A stretch of DNA of 64,000 nt from Oceanicola sp. 502str15 (GTDB lineage: Bacteria; Pseudomonadota; Alphaproteobacteria; Rhodobacterales; Rhodobacteraceae): assembly GCF_024105635.1 (NCBI RefSeq), contig NZ_WYDQ01000001.1, positions 1,426,001-1,490,000 on the forward strand. Direction: 5' to 3'. This document shows, one piece after another, positions 38,853 through 49,194 of the stretch (positions are counted from its first letter, which is position 1; each line of letters opens with the position of its first letter). The position numbers and the translations under genes were made by a program. Under the pieces are notes generated by a model. That model was not told where the DNA came from and made no database searches. It saw nothing but the letters and a program-made list of their open reading frames with translations.

Positions 38853-39599
38853 TCAGAAAAAAACCTCGGCGGCAGCAATGCCGCGCAGGCCGGATTTGGT
38901 TTGAAGTTGAAGGTAGCCTAAGTCGTCGATGGTTTTGAAGGTGCCGGTAATCTCTTCGCCCGGGAGCCGCGCGGTGATGACCTCGCCGAGCCGCGCCGCC
39001 CGATCCAGCCAGGCCCTGCGGATCGGGGCAAACCCGTGGGCGGCAAAGGCCGCCTCGTGGCGGGCAAAGGCCGGGGCCAGAGCGTCCAGAAACTCTTCCG
39101 GCGTCACCGTCACGCCCCCCTCCTGCGCCAGCGCCACGGGCCGCAGCGCGCCGGGCTCGACCTCTCCCGTGTCGGGCGGTTCGATCAGGTTGACCCCGAT
39201 GCCCACGAGCAGCCCGTCCAGCTGACCGTCCGGGCGGGGCCCGAGGCTTTCCAGCAGGATGCCTGCCACCTTGCCGCCGTTCAGCAGCACGTCATTCGGC
39301 CATTTGAGCGAAAGCCCCTCGGGCCTGCCGGTGACGGAAACGAAGGCATCGAACAGGGCGAGCGCGGCAACGAAGCTGCGTTGCGCCGCCTGCTGCGCCG
39401 TGCCGGGGCGCGGCAGCGCCAGCGTGGCGGTGAAGGCCCCGCGCGGGTTGGCCCATGGCCTGCCCCGCCGCCCATGGCCGCCGGTCTGGCGGAGGGCGAG
39501 CACCCACGTCGATCCGGCGTAGCCCGCGAAACCATCGCGGGCCACCGTCATCGTCGAAGGGCAGCTCGGAAGAACGACCCGGTCTGCGTCAGTTGACAA
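38853..39599 (-). CDS. birA: Biotin--protein ligase, TTG start overlapping nuoN
   Basis: BirA attaches biotin to the carboxylase carrier. The 248-aa protein has the catalytic loop [31 protein letters not shown] and ATP-binding C-terminal parts, and lacks the N-terminal repressor HTH of E. coli BirA. The N-terminal [14 protein letters not shown] is the biotin-pocket segment, so the start must lie before it. TTG at 39597-39599 is the only fitting start and overlaps nuoN by 11 nt. No ribosome site is visible, suggesting coupling to nuoN. Confidence 0.88.
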   Translation of the reverse strand: MSTDADRVVLPSCPSTMTVARDGFAGYAGSTWVLALRQTGGHGRRGRPWANPRGAFTATLALPRPGTAQQAAQRSFVAALALFDAFVSVTGRPEGLSLKWPNDVLLNGGKVAGILLESLGPRPDGQLDGLLVGIGVNLIEPPDTGEVEPGALRPVALAQEGGVTVTPEEFLDALAPAFARHEAAFAAHGFAPIRRAWLDRAARLGEVITARLPGEEITGTFKTIDDLGYLQLQTKSGLRGIAAAEVFF

Positions 39600-41031
39600 G
39601 TGTTGCCGCCGCTGCCGCCGCGTAGCTGTCGACCCCGAAGAGGTTGACGATGCCCAGCAGCATGATCGCGGCCGAGGCCACCAGGAAGCCGAAGGTCAGC
39701 GGGCTCATGTGGCCCTCCACCGGTTCCACGCTCTCCTCGCCGAAGTACATGTAGTAGACGATGCGCAGGTAGTAGAAGGCACCGATGACCGAGGCCACCG
39801 CGCCGGCCACCGCGAGCCAGGCCATGTCGGCATCCACCGCGGCGCGCAGCACCGCGAACTTGCCGAAGAATCCGAGCAGCGGCGGAACGCCTGCCAGCGA
39901 GAACATCAGCACCAGCAGCGCCAGTGCCTTCACCGGCTCGCGGCTGCCAAGCTGGCGCATGCTGTCGATCGAGGTGATGTGCCGCCCGTCGCGCTCCATG
40001 GTGAGGATGAAGGCAAAGGTGCCGATGTTCATCGTCACGTAGATCGCCATGTAGATCAGCATCGCCGTCACGCCCTGCTCGGTGCCCGAGGCAAGGCCGA
40101 CAAGCGCATAGCCCATGTGGGCGATCGAGGAGTAGGCCATCAGCCGCTTGATGTCGCGCTGCCCCACGGCTGCAATCGCGCCGAGGAACATCGAGAGCAC
40201 CGCCAGCAGCGCCAAGATCTGGCCCCAGTCGCCGGTGGCATTGCCGAAGGCATCGTGCAGCACACGGGCAAACAGCGCCATGGCGGCCACCTTGGGGGCT
40301 GTGGCGAAGAAGGCGGTGATCGGAGTGGGCGCGCCCTCGTACACGTCCGGTGTCCACATGTGGAAGGGAACGGCCGAGACCTTGAAGGCCAGGCCCGAGA
40401 TGATGAAGACAAGCCCGAGCAGCAGGCCGAGCGGCATCGCCCCCTCGCCCGCAGCACCGATGATTCCGCTGAACAGGGTCGTGCCCGCATAGCCATAGGT
40501 CAGCGAGGCGCCGTAGAGCAGCAGGCCGGAAGACAGCGCGCCGAGCACAAAGTACTTCAGGCCGGCCTCGGTGGATTTCACCCCGTCGCGGCGCAGGGCG
40601 GCAACCACGTAAAGCGCCAGCGACTGCAGCTCCAGCCCCATGTAGAGCGCCATCAGGTCGCCCGCCGAAACCATCAGCATCATCCCGACCACGGCCAGTA
40701 CCACCAGCACCGGATATTCGAACCGCAGCAGCCCGCGCCGCGCCATGAACTCCTGCCCCATCATCAGCACGCAGGCCGCGCTGACGAGGATCACCACCTT
40801 GGCGAAACGGCTGAACCCGTCGTCGATGAACAGCCCGCCAAATGCCGCCCGGTCATTGCCGCCCGAGAGCAGCACCCAGACCGCCACCGCGATCATGACC
40901 GCGCTGGCCGCCCATGTGAGCGTGCCGGCCATGGCATCCTTCTCGGTGTAGACGGCCCCGATGAGCGCCAGCATCGCGAAGAGCGACAGGAAGATCTCCG
41001 GAAGGAGAATGGCAAGGTCGGTCGAAATCAT
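39589..41031 (-). CDS. nuoN: NADH:quinone oxidoreductase subunit N
   Basis: NuoN is one of the three antiporter-like membrane subunits that pump protons. The 480-aa protein has about 14 helices, the conserved lysines in the VGxRD region ([20 protein letters not shown]) and a broken helix near [16 protein letters not shown]. The start overlaps the nuoM stop by one base (TGATG). birA begins inside its last codons. Confidence 0.96.
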   Translation of the reverse strand: MISTDLAILLPEIFLSLFAMLALIGAVYTEKDAMAGTLTWAASAVMIAVAVWVLLSGGNDRAAFGGLFIDDGFSRFAKVVILVSAACVLMMGQEFMARRGLLRFEYPVLVVLAVVGMMLMVSAGDLMALYMGLELQSLALYVVAALRRDGVKSTEAGLKYFVLGALSSGLLLYGASLTYGYAGTTLFSGIIGAAGEGAMPLGLLLGLVFIISGLAFKVSAVPFHMWTPDVYEGAPTPITAFFATAPKVAAMALFARVLHDAFGNATGDWGQILALLAVLSMFLGAIAAVGQRDIKRLMAYSSIAHMGYALVGLASGTEQGVTAMLIYMAIYVTMNIGTFAFILTMERDGRHITSIDSMRQLGSREPVKALALLVLMFSLAGVPPLLGFFGKFAVLRAAVDADMAWLAVAGAVASVIGAFYYLRIVYYMYFGEESVEPVEGHMSPLTFGFLVASAAIMLLGIVNLFGVDSYAAAAAATLVN

Positions 41032-42581
41032 CAGTGGTCTCCCGTTTCCGCCACTTGCGTCGCCGGGCTGAAGTCGGCCACGGCTGTTTCATACTTGCCC
41101 ACCAGCGCCTCGACCGAGGGACCGATGATATCTGTCACCAGCGCCGGGTAGACGCCGAGCAGCAGGGTCATCACCACCAGCGGCGCAAAGATCGCGCGTT
41201 CGCGGCGGGACATGTCGGTGATGGTCTTCAGGCTTTCCTTGATCAGATCGCCCAGCACCACCCGGCGATAGAGCCAGAGCGCATAGGCCGCGCTGAGGAT
41301 CACCCCCGAGGTGGCAAAGAGCGCCACCCAGGTGTTCACCTGAAAGATCCCCATCAGCACCAGGAATTCCCCGATGAAGCCGGAGGTGCCCGGCAGGCCC
41401 ACATTGGCCATGGTGAAGAAGCAGAAGATCAGCGCATAGGCCGGCATCCGGTTGATGAGGCCGCCATAGGCGTCGATCTCGCGGGTGTGCATCCGGTCAT
41501 AGATGACGCCCACGCAGAGGAAGAGCGCGCCCGAGATGAACCCGTGGCTGATCATCTGGAAGATCGCACCGTCGATCCCCTGCTGGTTGGCGGCAAAGAT
41601 GCCCATGGTCACATAGCCCATGTGCGCCACAGAGGAGTAGGCGATCAGCTTCTTCATATCCTCCTGCGCCAGCGCGACCAGCGAGGTGTAGACGATGGCG
41701 ATGGCGCTCATCCAGAAGACCAGCGGCGACAGGATCTCGGAGCCGACCGGGAACATCGGCAGGCTGAAGCGCAGGAAGCCATAGCCCCCCATCTTCAGCA
41801 GGATCGCCGCCAGCACCACCGAGCCCGCCGTAGGGGCCTGAACGTGGGCATCGGGCAGCCATGTGTGCACCGGCCACATCGGCATCTTCACCGCGAAGCT
41901 GGCGAAGAAGGCGAGGAACAGCAGCGTCTGCAACCCGCCGACGATCTGGAAGCCGAACAGGCTCATCGTTCCGGTCGAGAAGTCGTGCTGCAGCAGCGCG
42001 GCAATGTCGGTCGTGCCGGCATCCACATACATCGCAATCATCGCCACCAGCATCAGCACAGAGCCGAGGAAGGTGTAGAGAAAGAACTTGAACGCCGCAT
42101 AGATCCGGTTCGCCCCGCCCCAGATCCCGATGATCAGGAACATCGGGATCAGGCCCGCCTCGAAGAACATGTAGAACAGCACCAGATCGAGCGCGCAGAA
42201 CACGCCGAGCATCAGCGTTTCCAGCAGCAGGAAGGCGATCATGTATTCCTTCACGCGCACCTTGACGTTCCACGCCGACCAGATGGTGAGCGGCATCAGG
42301 AAGGTGGTGAGCATGACGAAGAGCACCGAAATGCCGTCAACGCCCATCTTGTACTTCAGGCCCATCAGCCATTCGCGCTCTTCCACGAACTGGAAGCCGG
42401 TGTCGGCCGGGTCGAACTGGGCGATCAGGAAGAGCGACACAACGAAGGTCGCGCCGGTGGCGATCATCGCCAGCCACTTGGCATTCTTCTGGGCTGCTGC
42501 GTCGTCGCCGCGCAGGAAGAGCGCGAGGATCACCGCCGCGATGGCCGGGATGAAAGTGATGATAGAGAGCAGGTTGTCCAT
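41031..42581 (-). CDS. nuoM: NADH:quinone oxidoreductase subunit M
   Basis: NuoM is the second antiporter-like pump subunit. The 516-aa product carries the [11 protein letters not shown] stretch, the conserved Glu in [23 protein letters not shown], and [24 protein letters not shown] plus the lysine in [16 protein letters not shown]. It overlaps both neighbours by one base: the nuoL stop and the nuoN start. Confidence 0.96.
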   Translation of the reverse strand: MDNLLSIITFIPAIAAVILALFLRGDDAAAQKNAKWLAMIATGATFVVSLFLIAQFDPADTGFQFVEEREWLMGLKYKMGVDGISVLFVMLTTFLMPLTIWSAWNVKVRVKEYMIAFLLLETLMLGVFCALDLVLFYMFFEAGLIPMFLIIGIWGGANRIYAAFKFFLYTFLGSVLMLVAMIAMYVDAGTTDIAALLQHDFSTGTMSLFGFQIVGGLQTLLFLAFFASFAVKMPMWPVHTWLPDAHVQAPTAGSVVLAAILLKMGGYGFLRFSLPMFPVGSEILSPLVFWMSAIAIVYTSLVALAQEDMKKLIAYSSVAHMGYVTMGIFAANQQGIDGAIFQMISHGFISGALFLCVGVIYDRMHTREIDAYGGLINRMPAYALIFCFFTMANVGLPGTSGFIGEFLVLMGIFQVNTWVALFATSGVILSAAYALWLYRRVVLGDLIKESLKTITDMSRRERAIFAPLVVMTLLLGVYPALVTDIIGPSVEALVGKYETAVADFSPATQVAETGDH

Positions 42582-44755
42582 CAGTGGGCTCCTCCGGTGA
42601 TAGACATCCAGGTGACGAGCACCACGATCCCGAGCACCATCGCCGCCGCATAGGCGAAGATGTAGCCCGACTGGGCCCGGCCCGCGAGCCGGGTGAAGAA
42701 GGGAATGACCCCCATGGCCAGCCCATTGATCCCGCCGTCGATGGTGTTGGTGTCACCCTTCTTCCACAGGAAGTTGCCGAGACCCTTGGCCGGGCGCACG
42801 AAGATCACGTCGTAGATCTCGTCGAAGTACCACTTGTTCAGCAGGAAGCGGTAGAGGATCGGCTGGTTCTCGGCCAGCTGCTTGGGCGTCTCGGGGCGGC
42901 GGATGTAGAACACCCAGGCCAGCACCAGACCGAAGAGCATGGCGAGGAAGGGCGAGAGCTTCACCCATTTCGGCACCTCGTGGGCGTCTTCCAGCACGGT
43001 GTTTTCCGGGCCGAAGTAGAGCGCGCCGTCCCCGGGGTTGCCGCCGAAGGCAGCATGGTGCTCGCCCTCTTCGGCGCCGTGATCGTCGGTCACAACGACC
43101 GTCACATCCTCGGGGCTGGTTGCCACCTCTTCGCCGTGGCCCTCTACAGCCGCCTCTTCCGCGTGCTCGTCCGCCGCGCCGTGGCCCTCTTCGGACGCCT
43201 CGGCATGGGCCTCGCCGGCCAGCGGAATGCCATAGAACTTCGCCACCTGATCGGTGTGGCCGAAGAAGCTGCTCATCCAGATCATCCCGGCAAAGACAGC
43301 CCCCAGCGCCAGCACGCCAAGCGGCACGAGCATGGTCATCGGGCTCTCATGGGCGTGCTCATGGGTGTGCTTGTCGCCGCGCGGCTCCCCGAAGAAGGTC
43401 AGGAAGATCAGCCGCCAGGAGTAGAAGGAGGTCATCGCCGCCGCGACCACCAGCATCCAGAAGCCGAACTGCCCCGCCGGATTGCCGGCCGCAAAGGCGC
43501 TCTCGATGATCGCGTCCTTCGACAGGAAGCCTGCAAAGCCGATGTAGGTCAGCGGAATGCCCACGCCGGTGATCGCCAGCGTGCCGATCATCATTGCCCA
43601 GAAGGTCAGCGGCATCTTGCTGCGCAGCCCCCCGTAGTTCCGCATGTCCTGCTCGTGGTGCATCCCGTGAATGACCGAGCCGGCCCCGAGGAAGAGCATC
43701 GCCTTGAAGAAGGCGTGGGTGAAAAGGTGGAACATCGCCGCCGAATACATGCCCACGCCGGCGGCCACGAACATGTAGCCGAGCTGCGAACAGGTCGAAT
43801 AGGCGATGACGCGCTTGATGTCGGTCTGCACGAGGCCGACGGTCGCCGCGAAGAAGGCGGTGAAGGCACCGATATAGGTGATGAAGGTCGTGGCCGTGGG
43901 CGCAAACTCGTAGAGCGGCGACATCCGGCAGACGAGGAAGACCCCCGCCGTCACCATGGTGGCCGCGTGAATCAGCGCCGACACCGGGGTCGGGCCTTCC
44001 ATCGCGTCGGGCAGCCAGGTGTGCAGGAAGAGTTGCGCCGACTTGCCCATCGCGCCGACGAACAGCAGGAAGCCCAGCAGGTTGGCCGCGTTCCACTCGG
44101 TCCACAGGAAGGTGATGTTGGTCTGCGCCAGCTCGGGCGCGGCCGCAAAGATCACGTCGAAATCGATGCTGTCGGTCAGGAAGAACAGCCCGAAGATGCC
44201 GAGCGCAAAGCCGAAGTCGCCCACCCGGTTGACCACGAAGGCCTTGATCGAGGCCGCCCCGGCGGAGGGCTTGCGGATGTAGAAGCCGATCAGCAGGTAG
44301 GAGGCCACGCCCACGCCTTCCCAACCGAAGAACATCTGCACGAGGTTGTCGGCGGTGACGAGGCTGAGCATCGCGAAGGTGAAGAACGACAGGTAGGCAA
44401 AGAAACGCGGGCGGTAGCTCTCGCCCTCGCGGAAATGCTCGTCATGGGCCATGTAGCCGAACGAATAGAGGTGCACGAGGCTCGAGACGGTGGTGACCAC
44501 GATCAGCATGATCGCCGTCAGCCGGTCGAGCCGGATCGCCCAGTCGGTCGAAAGCGATCCGCTTTCGATCCAGCGCATGATGGTGATCTGCTCGGTCTGC
44601 CCGTCAAAGCTGAAGAACACGATCCAGCTGAGGATGGCCGACAGGAACAGCAAGCCGGTGGCAAACACCATGCCCGCCTTTTCGCCGACGATCCGCCAGC
44701 CGAAGCCGCAGATGATGGCACCGATCAGCGGTGCGAAGAGGATGATGGTTTCCAT
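42581..44755 (-). CDS. nuoL: NADH:quinone oxidoreductase subunit L with His/Glu-rich insert
   Basis: NuoL is the distal pump subunit with the long horizontal helix. The 724-aa protein has the core antiporter motifs ([67 protein letters not shown]). It is about 110 residues longer than E. coli NuoL because of an insert at about residues 458-572, which is full of histidine, glutamate and aspartate ([35 protein letters not shown]). This insert sits between the pump domain and the lateral helix and may bind metal or adjust surface charge. Confidence 0.96.
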   Translation of the reverse strand: METIILFAPLIGAIICGFGWRIVGEKAGMVFATGLLFLSAILSWIVFFSFDGQTEQITIMRWIESGSLSTDWAIRLDRLTAIMLIVVTTVSSLVHLYSFGYMAHDEHFREGESYRPRFFAYLSFFTFAMLSLVTADNLVQMFFGWEGVGVASYLLIGFYIRKPSAGAASIKAFVVNRVGDFGFALGIFGLFFLTDSIDFDVIFAAAPELAQTNITFLWTEWNAANLLGFLLFVGAMGKSAQLFLHTWLPDAMEGPTPVSALIHAATMVTAGVFLVCRMSPLYEFAPTATTFITYIGAFTAFFAATVGLVQTDIKRVIAYSTCSQLGYMFVAAGVGMYSAAMFHLFTHAFFKAMLFLGAGSVIHGMHHEQDMRNYGGLRSKMPLTFWAMMIGTLAITGVGIPLTYIGFAGFLSKDAIIESAFAAGNPAGQFGFWMLVVAAAMTSFYSWRLIFLTFFGEPRGDKHTHEHAHESPMTMLVPLGVLALGAVFAGMIWMSSFFGHTDQVAKFYGIPLAGEAHAEASEEGHGAADEHAEEAAVEGHGEEVATSPEDVTVVVTDDHGAEEGEHHAAFGGNPGDGALYFGPENTVLEDAHEVPKWVKLSPFLAMLFGLVLAWVFYIRRPETPKQLAENQPILYRFLLNKWYFDEIYDVIFVRPAKGLGNFLWKKGDTNTIDGGINGLAMGVIPFFTRLAGRAQSGYIFAYAAAMVLGIVVLVTWMSITGGAH

Positions 44756-44761
44756 GGCCCC

Positions 44762-45067
44762 TTACCCCTTCATGTTGTTGACGTCTTCCACCGCGATCGT
44801 GCCACGGTTGCGGAAGAAGCAGACGAGAATGGCGAGGCCGATGGCGGCCTCTGCGGCGGCAACGGTCAGCACGAAGAGGGTGAAGACCTGCCCCGTCAGA
44901 TCGCCGAGGAACGCGGAGAAGGCGACGAGGTTGATATTGACCGCCAGCAGCATGAGTTCGATCGACATCAGGATGATGATGACGTTCTTCCGGTTCAGGA
45001 AGATGCCGAAGATGCCGATGACGAACAGTGCCGCCGCGACTGTCAGGTAATGTTCCAGGCCCACCAT
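44762..45067 (-). CDS. nuoK: NADH:quinone oxidoreductase subunit K
   Basis: NuoK is the small three-helix membrane subunit that sits between the antiporter-like subunits and NuoJ. The 101-aa product contains the conserved glutamates in [15 protein letters not shown] and [15 protein letters not shown]. Its ATG overlaps the stop of the upstream secreted-protein gene by one base. Confidence 0.95.
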   Translation of the reverse strand: MVGLEHYLTVAAALFVIGIFGIFLNRKNVIIILMSIELMLLAVNINLVAFSAFLGDLTGQVFTLFVLTVAAAEAAIGLAILVCFFRNRGTIAVEDVNNMKG

Positions 45068-45558
45068 CAGTTGCCGGTCTCCATCTTGAAGCGTTTCTTG
45101 CCGTTGCGCATCTCGGGAAAGGCCGCGGCGCAGCCGCAGGTCTCGCGCGGCTGGACGATGTCGCTGACCCTCAGCGCCTTGCGGGCCAGCCCGGCCTTGA
45201 GTTGATCGAAGGAATAGCTCTTTTTCGACGCGACCATGCTCGCCATCGCGGCCTTCACCCGGTCGGGCCGGGCGAGCGGGCGCTTGCGGCCATCGCAAAA
45301 GCCGGGCGTCTCCTCTTCGCAGGCCGATTGCGCCGAAAGGCTGCGGCCCGAGGTGCAGGCGGTGACGACCAGCCAGCGCGTGTCGTCGCCGTTCACGCGG
45401 TTTTCCGAGGTATGGGCCACGAGGCCCTTGCCGATGACATCATGGCCGCGTTGGGCTTCATAGCCCAGCGAGCCGACGGAGCGGTTGCACTGCTCCAGCG
45501 TCAGGGCACCGGCAGGCACCGCCAGACCGGCGGCACAGGAGAAAGCGAGCGCGCGCAT
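45067..45558 (-). CDS. Cysteine-rich secreted protein between nuoJ and nuoK
   Basis: The 163-aa protein has a short signal ([18 protein letters not shown]) and a mature part with cysteines at 24, 68, 80, 88, 141 and 143, including CGC near the end, so two or three disulfides are likely in the periplasm. No domain is recognised. Its start overlaps the 51-aa gene's stop and its stop overlaps the nuoK start, both as TGATG, so it is translated as part of the complex I message. Confidence 0.75.
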   Translation of the reverse strand: MRALAFSCAAGLAVPAGALTLEQCNRSVGSLGYEAQRGHDVIGKGLVAHTSENRVNGDDTRWLVVTACTSGRSLSAQSACEEETPGFCDGRKRPLARPDRVKAAMASMVASKKSYSFDQLKAGLARKALRVSDIVQPRETCGCAAAFPEMRNGKKRFKMETGN

Positions 45559-45713
45559 CACACCCCCTGCCCGAGCCGCAGCGCCCGGCGCAGTCGCCAG
45601 CGGCGATAGAGGCGCAGCGCGGCCACGCCCACCAGCGCCTTGACGATCCAAAGCGCCGCGACACCGCCGATCCCGACGGTCGCAAGCATCATCTGGGCCC
45701 AGTCGAGCATCAT
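45558..45713 (-). CDS. 51-aa membrane micro-protein between nuoJ and the secreted gene
   Basis: The product has one hydrophobic helix (MMLATVGIGGVAALWIVKAL) followed by an arginine-rich cytoplasmic-type tail (RLYRRWRLRRALRLGQGV), matching the positive-inside rule for a single-pass protein. The start overlaps the nuoJ stop by one base and its own stop overlaps the ATG of the 163-aa gene by one base. These perfect junctions on both sides are strong evidence of a real gene, though the family is unknown. Confidence 0.8.
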   Translation of the reverse strand: MMLDWAQMMLATVGIGGVAALWIVKALVGVAALRLYRRWRLRRALRLGQGV

Positions 45714-46327
45714 CAGAGCCCCTGCCCCGGTTTCACGTCTTTCAGCTCCATCGCCTTGGCCGGATCGCGATACATCTGCGCAAGGATGTCCTGGCGCTTG
45801 ATGTCGGGGCGATGGCGGATGGTCAGAACGATGGCGCCGATCATGGCCACCAGCAGGATCAGCCCGGCGATCTGGAACAGCAGGAAATACTGGTCGTAGA
45901 TCACCATGCCGAGCAGGCCGGTGTTGGGGTTGTTGGTCGGGGTGATCTCGCCGAGGCTTCCGGCAAGAGCAACGCCATCGGCCGAAACCCAGGCACCGTA
46001 GACCATCCCCAGCTCCATCAGCAGAACCACGCCGATCACGGCGGCAAGCGGCACATAGCGTGCCATCTCCCCGCGCAACTCGGCAAAGTCCACATCGAGC
46101 ATCATCACCACGAAGAGGAACAGCACCGCCACCGCGCCCACGTAGACGATGATGAGCAGCATGGCCACAAACTCGGCCCCCAGCAGCACGAACAGGCCCG
46201 CCGCCGAAAGAAAGCTCAGGATCAGCCAGAGCACCGAGTGCACCGGATTGCGGCTGACCACCACGAAGAAGCCCGAGACAACCACGATGATCGCGGCCAC
46301 GTAAAAGGCAAAGTCAGCGACCGTCAT
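45713..46327 (-). CDS. nuoJ: NADH:quinone oxidoreductase subunit J
   Basis: NuoJ is the five-helix membrane subunit that links quinone chemistry to proton channels. The 204-aa protein shows the conserved [16 protein letters not shown] pi-bulge helix and [19 protein letters not shown]. It overlaps the upstream carboxymuconolactone decarboxylase-like gene by four bases (ATGA). Confidence 0.95.
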   Translation of the reverse strand: MTVADFAFYVAAIIVVVSGFFVVVSRNPVHSVLWLILSFLSAAGLFVLLGAEFVAMLLIIVYVGAVAVLFLFVVMMLDVDFAELRGEMARYVPLAAVIGVVLLMELGMVYGAWVSADGVALAGSLGEITPTNNPNTGLLGMVIYDQYFLLFQIAGLILLVAMIGAIVLTIRHRPDIKRQDILAQMYRDPAKAMELKDVKPGQGL

Positions 46328-46731
46328 GCGCCCTCTCCCTTGGTTTTCTGAATTTCGGCCTGCGCCAGCTCCATCGCCTTGGTCATCGCCGGCACACCGC
46401 CGAACATGCTCATCATGGCGATGACCTCGGCCACCTCCTGCGGGGTGGCTCCGGCCTCCAGCGCGTGGCGCACCGTCAGGGTGATCTGGTCTTCGGCCTG
46501 CGCGCCCAGCACCGTAAGGGCCGCAAGCGTCACCAGTAGGCGGGTGCGCGCATCGAGCCCTTCAGGGTTGAAGGTCTTGCCCATCCACATTTCCATCATG
46601 TCCTTGGGCATGGTGGGCATGAAATCCCCCATCCCGGGCATCTTGAAGGAGGTCAGATCGGGGTTGACCGACTTTGCCATCTCCTGGCCCTGCTCCATGA
46701 GCTGCTGGAAGAGTTTGCTGAAGTCGGTCAT
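46324..46731 (-). CDS. Carboxymuconolactone decarboxylase-family protein, no CxxC
   Basis: The 135-aa protein has a helical N-terminus ([19 protein letters not shown], rich in Met) and a CMD/AhpD fold from about residue 60: [49 protein letters not shown]. The AhpD CxxC motif is absent, so peroxidase activity is unlikely. It overlaps both nuoI (ATGA) and nuoJ (ATGA), so it is a coupled operon member whose role in complex I is unknown. Confidence 0.85.
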   Translation of the reverse strand: MTDFSKLFQQLMEQGQEMAKSVNPDLTSFKMPGMGDFMPTMPKDMMEMWMGKTFNPEGLDARTRLLVTLAALTVLGAQAEDQITLTVRHALEAGATPQEVAEVIAMMSMFGGVPAMTKAMELAQAEIQKTKGEGA

Positions 46732-47222
46732 CGGTAGGGCGCATCCAGTTCCAGGTTGCGGGCAATCTCGGCTTCCCAGCGTTCCCCGTTGTCGAGCAGC
46801 TTCTGCTTGTCGAAGAACAGCTCCTCGCGGGTTTCGGCGGCAAACTCGAAGTTCGGCCCCTCCACGATGGCATCCACCGGGCAGGCTTCCTGGCAGAAGC
46901 CGCAGTAGATGCACTTGGTCATGTCGATGTCGTAGCGCGTGGTGCGGCGCGAGCCGTCTTCGCGCGGCTCGGCGTCGATGGTGATGGCCTGCGCCGGGCA
47001 GATCGCCTCGCAAAGCTTGCAGGCAATGCAGCGTTCCTCGCCGTTCGGATACCGGCGCAGCGCATGTTCGCCGCGGAAACGGGGCGAAAGCGGCCCCTTT
47101 TCATGCGGATAGTTCAGCGTCGCCTTGGGGGCGAAGAAATACTTGAACCCGAGCCTGAAGCCCGCAATCCAGTCGGACAGCAGGAAGTACTTGGTCGCGC
47201 GGTTCCAGTCGATCTGGGTCAT
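46728..47222 (-). CDS. nuoI: NADH:quinone oxidoreductase subunit I
   Basis: NuoI carries the two [4Fe-4S] clusters N6a and N6b. The 164-aa protein has two ferredoxin motifs, [12 protein letters not shown] and [12 protein letters not shown], with the other cysteines each contributed to the partner cluster. An amphipathic N-terminus contacts the membrane arm. Confidence 0.97.
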   Translation of the reverse strand: MTQIDWNRATKYFLLSDWIAGFRLGFKYFFAPKATLNYPHEKGPLSPRFRGEHALRRYPNGEERCIACKLCEAICPAQAITIDAEPREDGSRRTTRYDIDMTKCIYCGFCQEACPVDAIVEGPNFEFAAETREELFFDKQKLLDNGERWEAEIARNLELDAPYR

Positions 47223-47232
47223 TGAGTTCTCA

Positions 47233-47682
47233 TCATCCCCGCAGGTTGAAATCAGAGCGCATCGTCGGCGCGTTCTTCATCCGCTCGGCGTTTTCCTTCT
47301 GCTCCTCGAAGGGGTCGATCCCCCTGAGCGAGCAATGCAGCGCGTGGAGCACGCCCGTAAAATCGTCGACGCTGACAAGCGCAGGCGTCTTCACCTTGGC
47401 CTCGAGCTGGGTGAGCCACTCGCGCACCACCTGCCCCGTCTTGGCAAGCTGCGGACCCTCCAGCTGCGGCAGGTCGTACCCGAGCCGCTCCTGGGCCAGC
47501 CAGGCGTTCACCACCATGCCGGTGGTTTCGGGGGTGATCTGCTCCCACTTCGGCTTGTCCTCGCCAAAGCTCGAAAGCATCACCTTCCGGAAGTCGCTAG
47601 CTTCGCTGTAAATCGTCTGGTGCGGCGCCTGTTCCATCCAGGTCGCCACCGCGTCCGCGGCCTTCATTTCCTCGTCATTCAT
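47233..47682 (-). CDS. Unrecognised 149-aa soluble protein between nuoH and nuoI
   Basis: The product is acidic and helical without a signal peptide or membrane helix. It contains [19 protein letters not shown] near residue 15 and [24 protein letters not shown] near residue 105. No family is recognised. It lies 3 nt after nuoH and 10 nt before nuoI in the same direction, so it is cotranscribed. It might be an assembly factor or accessory subunit. Confidence 0.75.
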   Translation of the reverse strand: MNDEEMKAADAVATWMEQAPHQTIYSEASDFRKVMLSSFGEDKPKWEQITPETTGMVVNAWLAQERLGYDLPQLEGPQLAKTGQVVREWLTQLEAKVKTPALVSVDDFTGVLHALHCSLRGIDPFEEQKENAERMKNAPTMRSDFNLRG

Positions 47683-47685
47683 GGT

Positions 47686-48726
47686 TTACCCTCCCATCGC
47701 AAACCGCGCCCAAAAGGCACCGAAGACTTCGAACTTGGCGAGGAAGGCGATCAGCACAACCCAGGCCAGCGAGAACGGAAGAAACACCTTCCACCCGATC
47801 CGCATCAGCTGGTCGTAGCGGTAGCGGGGGGTGATCGCCTTCACCATGGCGAAGACGAAGAAACACATGAGCATCTTGCCCACCATCCACAGGATGCCGT
47901 CGGGCAGCCCAGGAATGGGCGAGAGCCAGCCGCCGAAGAACAGCAGCGTGACGAGGGCACACATCAGCACCACGGCCACCAGCTCGCCGATCATGAACAG
48001 CAGAAAGGGCGTGGAGGAATACTCAACCTGATAGCCCGCCACCAGCTCCGATTCCGCTTCCGGAAGGTCGAAGGGCGGGCGGTTGGTTTCGGCCAGCGCC
48101 GAGATGAAGAACAGGAAGACCATCGGGAAATGCGGCAGCCAGTACCAGCCCAGCAGGCCCCAGCCGGTGTCCTGCGCCGCGACGATCGAGCCAAAGTTCA
48201 TGCTGCCGGTCGAGATGATGATGCCGATGATGATCAGCCCCAGCGACACCTCGTAGGAAATCATCTGCGCCGCGGAGCGCAGCGAGCCGAGGAACGGATA
48301 CTTCGAGTTCGACGCCCAGCCCCCCATGATTACGCCATAGACCTCCAGCGAGGACACGGCGAAGACATAGAGGATGGCCACGTTGATGTCGGCCAGCACC
48401 CAGCCGTCATTGAACGGAATCACCGCCCAGGCGATCAGCGCCATGACGAGGGACACCATCGGCGCGAGGAAGAACACCGCCTTGTCGGCCCCGGCGGGCA
48501 CCACGATCTCTTTCACGATGTACTTGCCGAAGTCCGCAAACGACTGAAGAAGCCCGAAAACGCCCACGATGTTTGGGCCTTTGCGCAGCTGCACGGCCGC
48601 CCAGATCTTGCGGTCGGCGTACATCAGGAAGGCAAGCGCCACCATCAGCGGGATCACCAGAAGCAGCACTTGCCCAACGGTCAGGAGGAAAATGCCGAAC
48701 CCTGTGTTCAAGAAGAAATTTGCCAT
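47686..48726 (-). CDS. nuoH: NADH:quinone oxidoreductase subunit H
   Basis: NuoH lines the quinone chamber at the peripheral-membrane arm joint. The 346-aa protein has conserved [17 protein letters not shown], the glutamate-rich loop [26 protein letters not shown] and eight helices. Length is standard. Confidence 0.96.
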   Translation of the reverse strand: MANFFLNTGFGIFLLTVGQVLLLVIPLMVALAFLMYADRKIWAAVQLRKGPNIVGVFGLLQSFADFGKYIVKEIVVPAGADKAVFFLAPMVSLVMALIAWAVIPFNDGWVLADINVAILYVFAVSSLEVYGVIMGGWASNSKYPFLGSLRSAAQMISYEVSLGLIIIGIIISTGSMNFGSIVAAQDTGWGLLGWYWLPHFPMVFLFFISALAETNRPPFDLPEAESELVAGYQVEYSSTPFLLFMIGELVAVVLMCALVTLLFFGGWLSPIPGLPDGILWMVGKMLMCFFVFAMVKAITPRYRYDQLMRIGWKVFLPFSLAWVVLIAFLAKFEVFGAFWARFAMGG

Positions 48727-48738
48727 CTGCCTTCGTCC

Positions 48739-49188
48739 TTAAACCGTGGGTATGCCCCGAGCCCGGCAATCCTCTACCGTCACTTCCGCGTCGATATTGG
48801 TTGGCCCGCTCGGCAGCGCTGGCGATATGGTGTAAACAGCATCCGCCCGCCAAAGGCCAGCCTCTTCGGCGACCCTTGTGCGGACGTGACGCACGAAGCC
48901 GTAGCCCCGGATCAACGTGTATTGCGCGGCGGCGCAGAGGGCATATTCCTCAACATCCACCTCGTCGCGCGCGCCCTTCATCTCGACGATGAACCCCACG
49001 AGGTCGCCGTCGAGCAGGCGGGTTTCGATGCCTTCGTATTCCGGCTCGAAGGGCAGCGCCCGCCGGCTCACCACCTCGGGCAGCGCATCGCCCTCGGGGT
49101 TGTCGAAGGCAATGCCATGACCACCGGGCCCGGCCTCACCGCACCCGGCGAGCAGAGCCGCCACCAGAAGAGCCGCAGGCACCCGCAC
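48739..49188 (-). CDS. Small lipoprotein between nuoG and nuoH, GTG start
   Basis: The 149-aa product has the lipoprotein signal VPAALLVAALLAGCGEAG and so is predicted in the periplasm or outer membrane. The mature part is beta-rich with cysteines in YALCAAAQY and VEDCRARG. No family is recognised. The start is GTG at 49186-49188, 6 nt after the nuoG stop; the ribosome site is weak. A lipoprotein inside a complex I operon is unusual. Confidence 0.7.
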   Translation of the reverse strand: MRVPAALLVAALLAGCGEAGPGGHGIAFDNPEGDALPEVVSRRALPFEPEYEGIETRLLDGDLVGFIVEMKGARDEVDVEEYALCAAAQYTLIRGYGFVRHVRTRVAEEAGLWRADAVYTISPALPSGPTNIDAEVTVEDCRARGIPTV

Positions 49189-49194
49189 CCCGGA

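Noticed and set aside
42584..45205. Very long plus-strand frame opposite nuoL/nuoK
   Set aside because: The translation is His/Arg/Glu-rich with no domains; nuoL on the other strand has full motif support.
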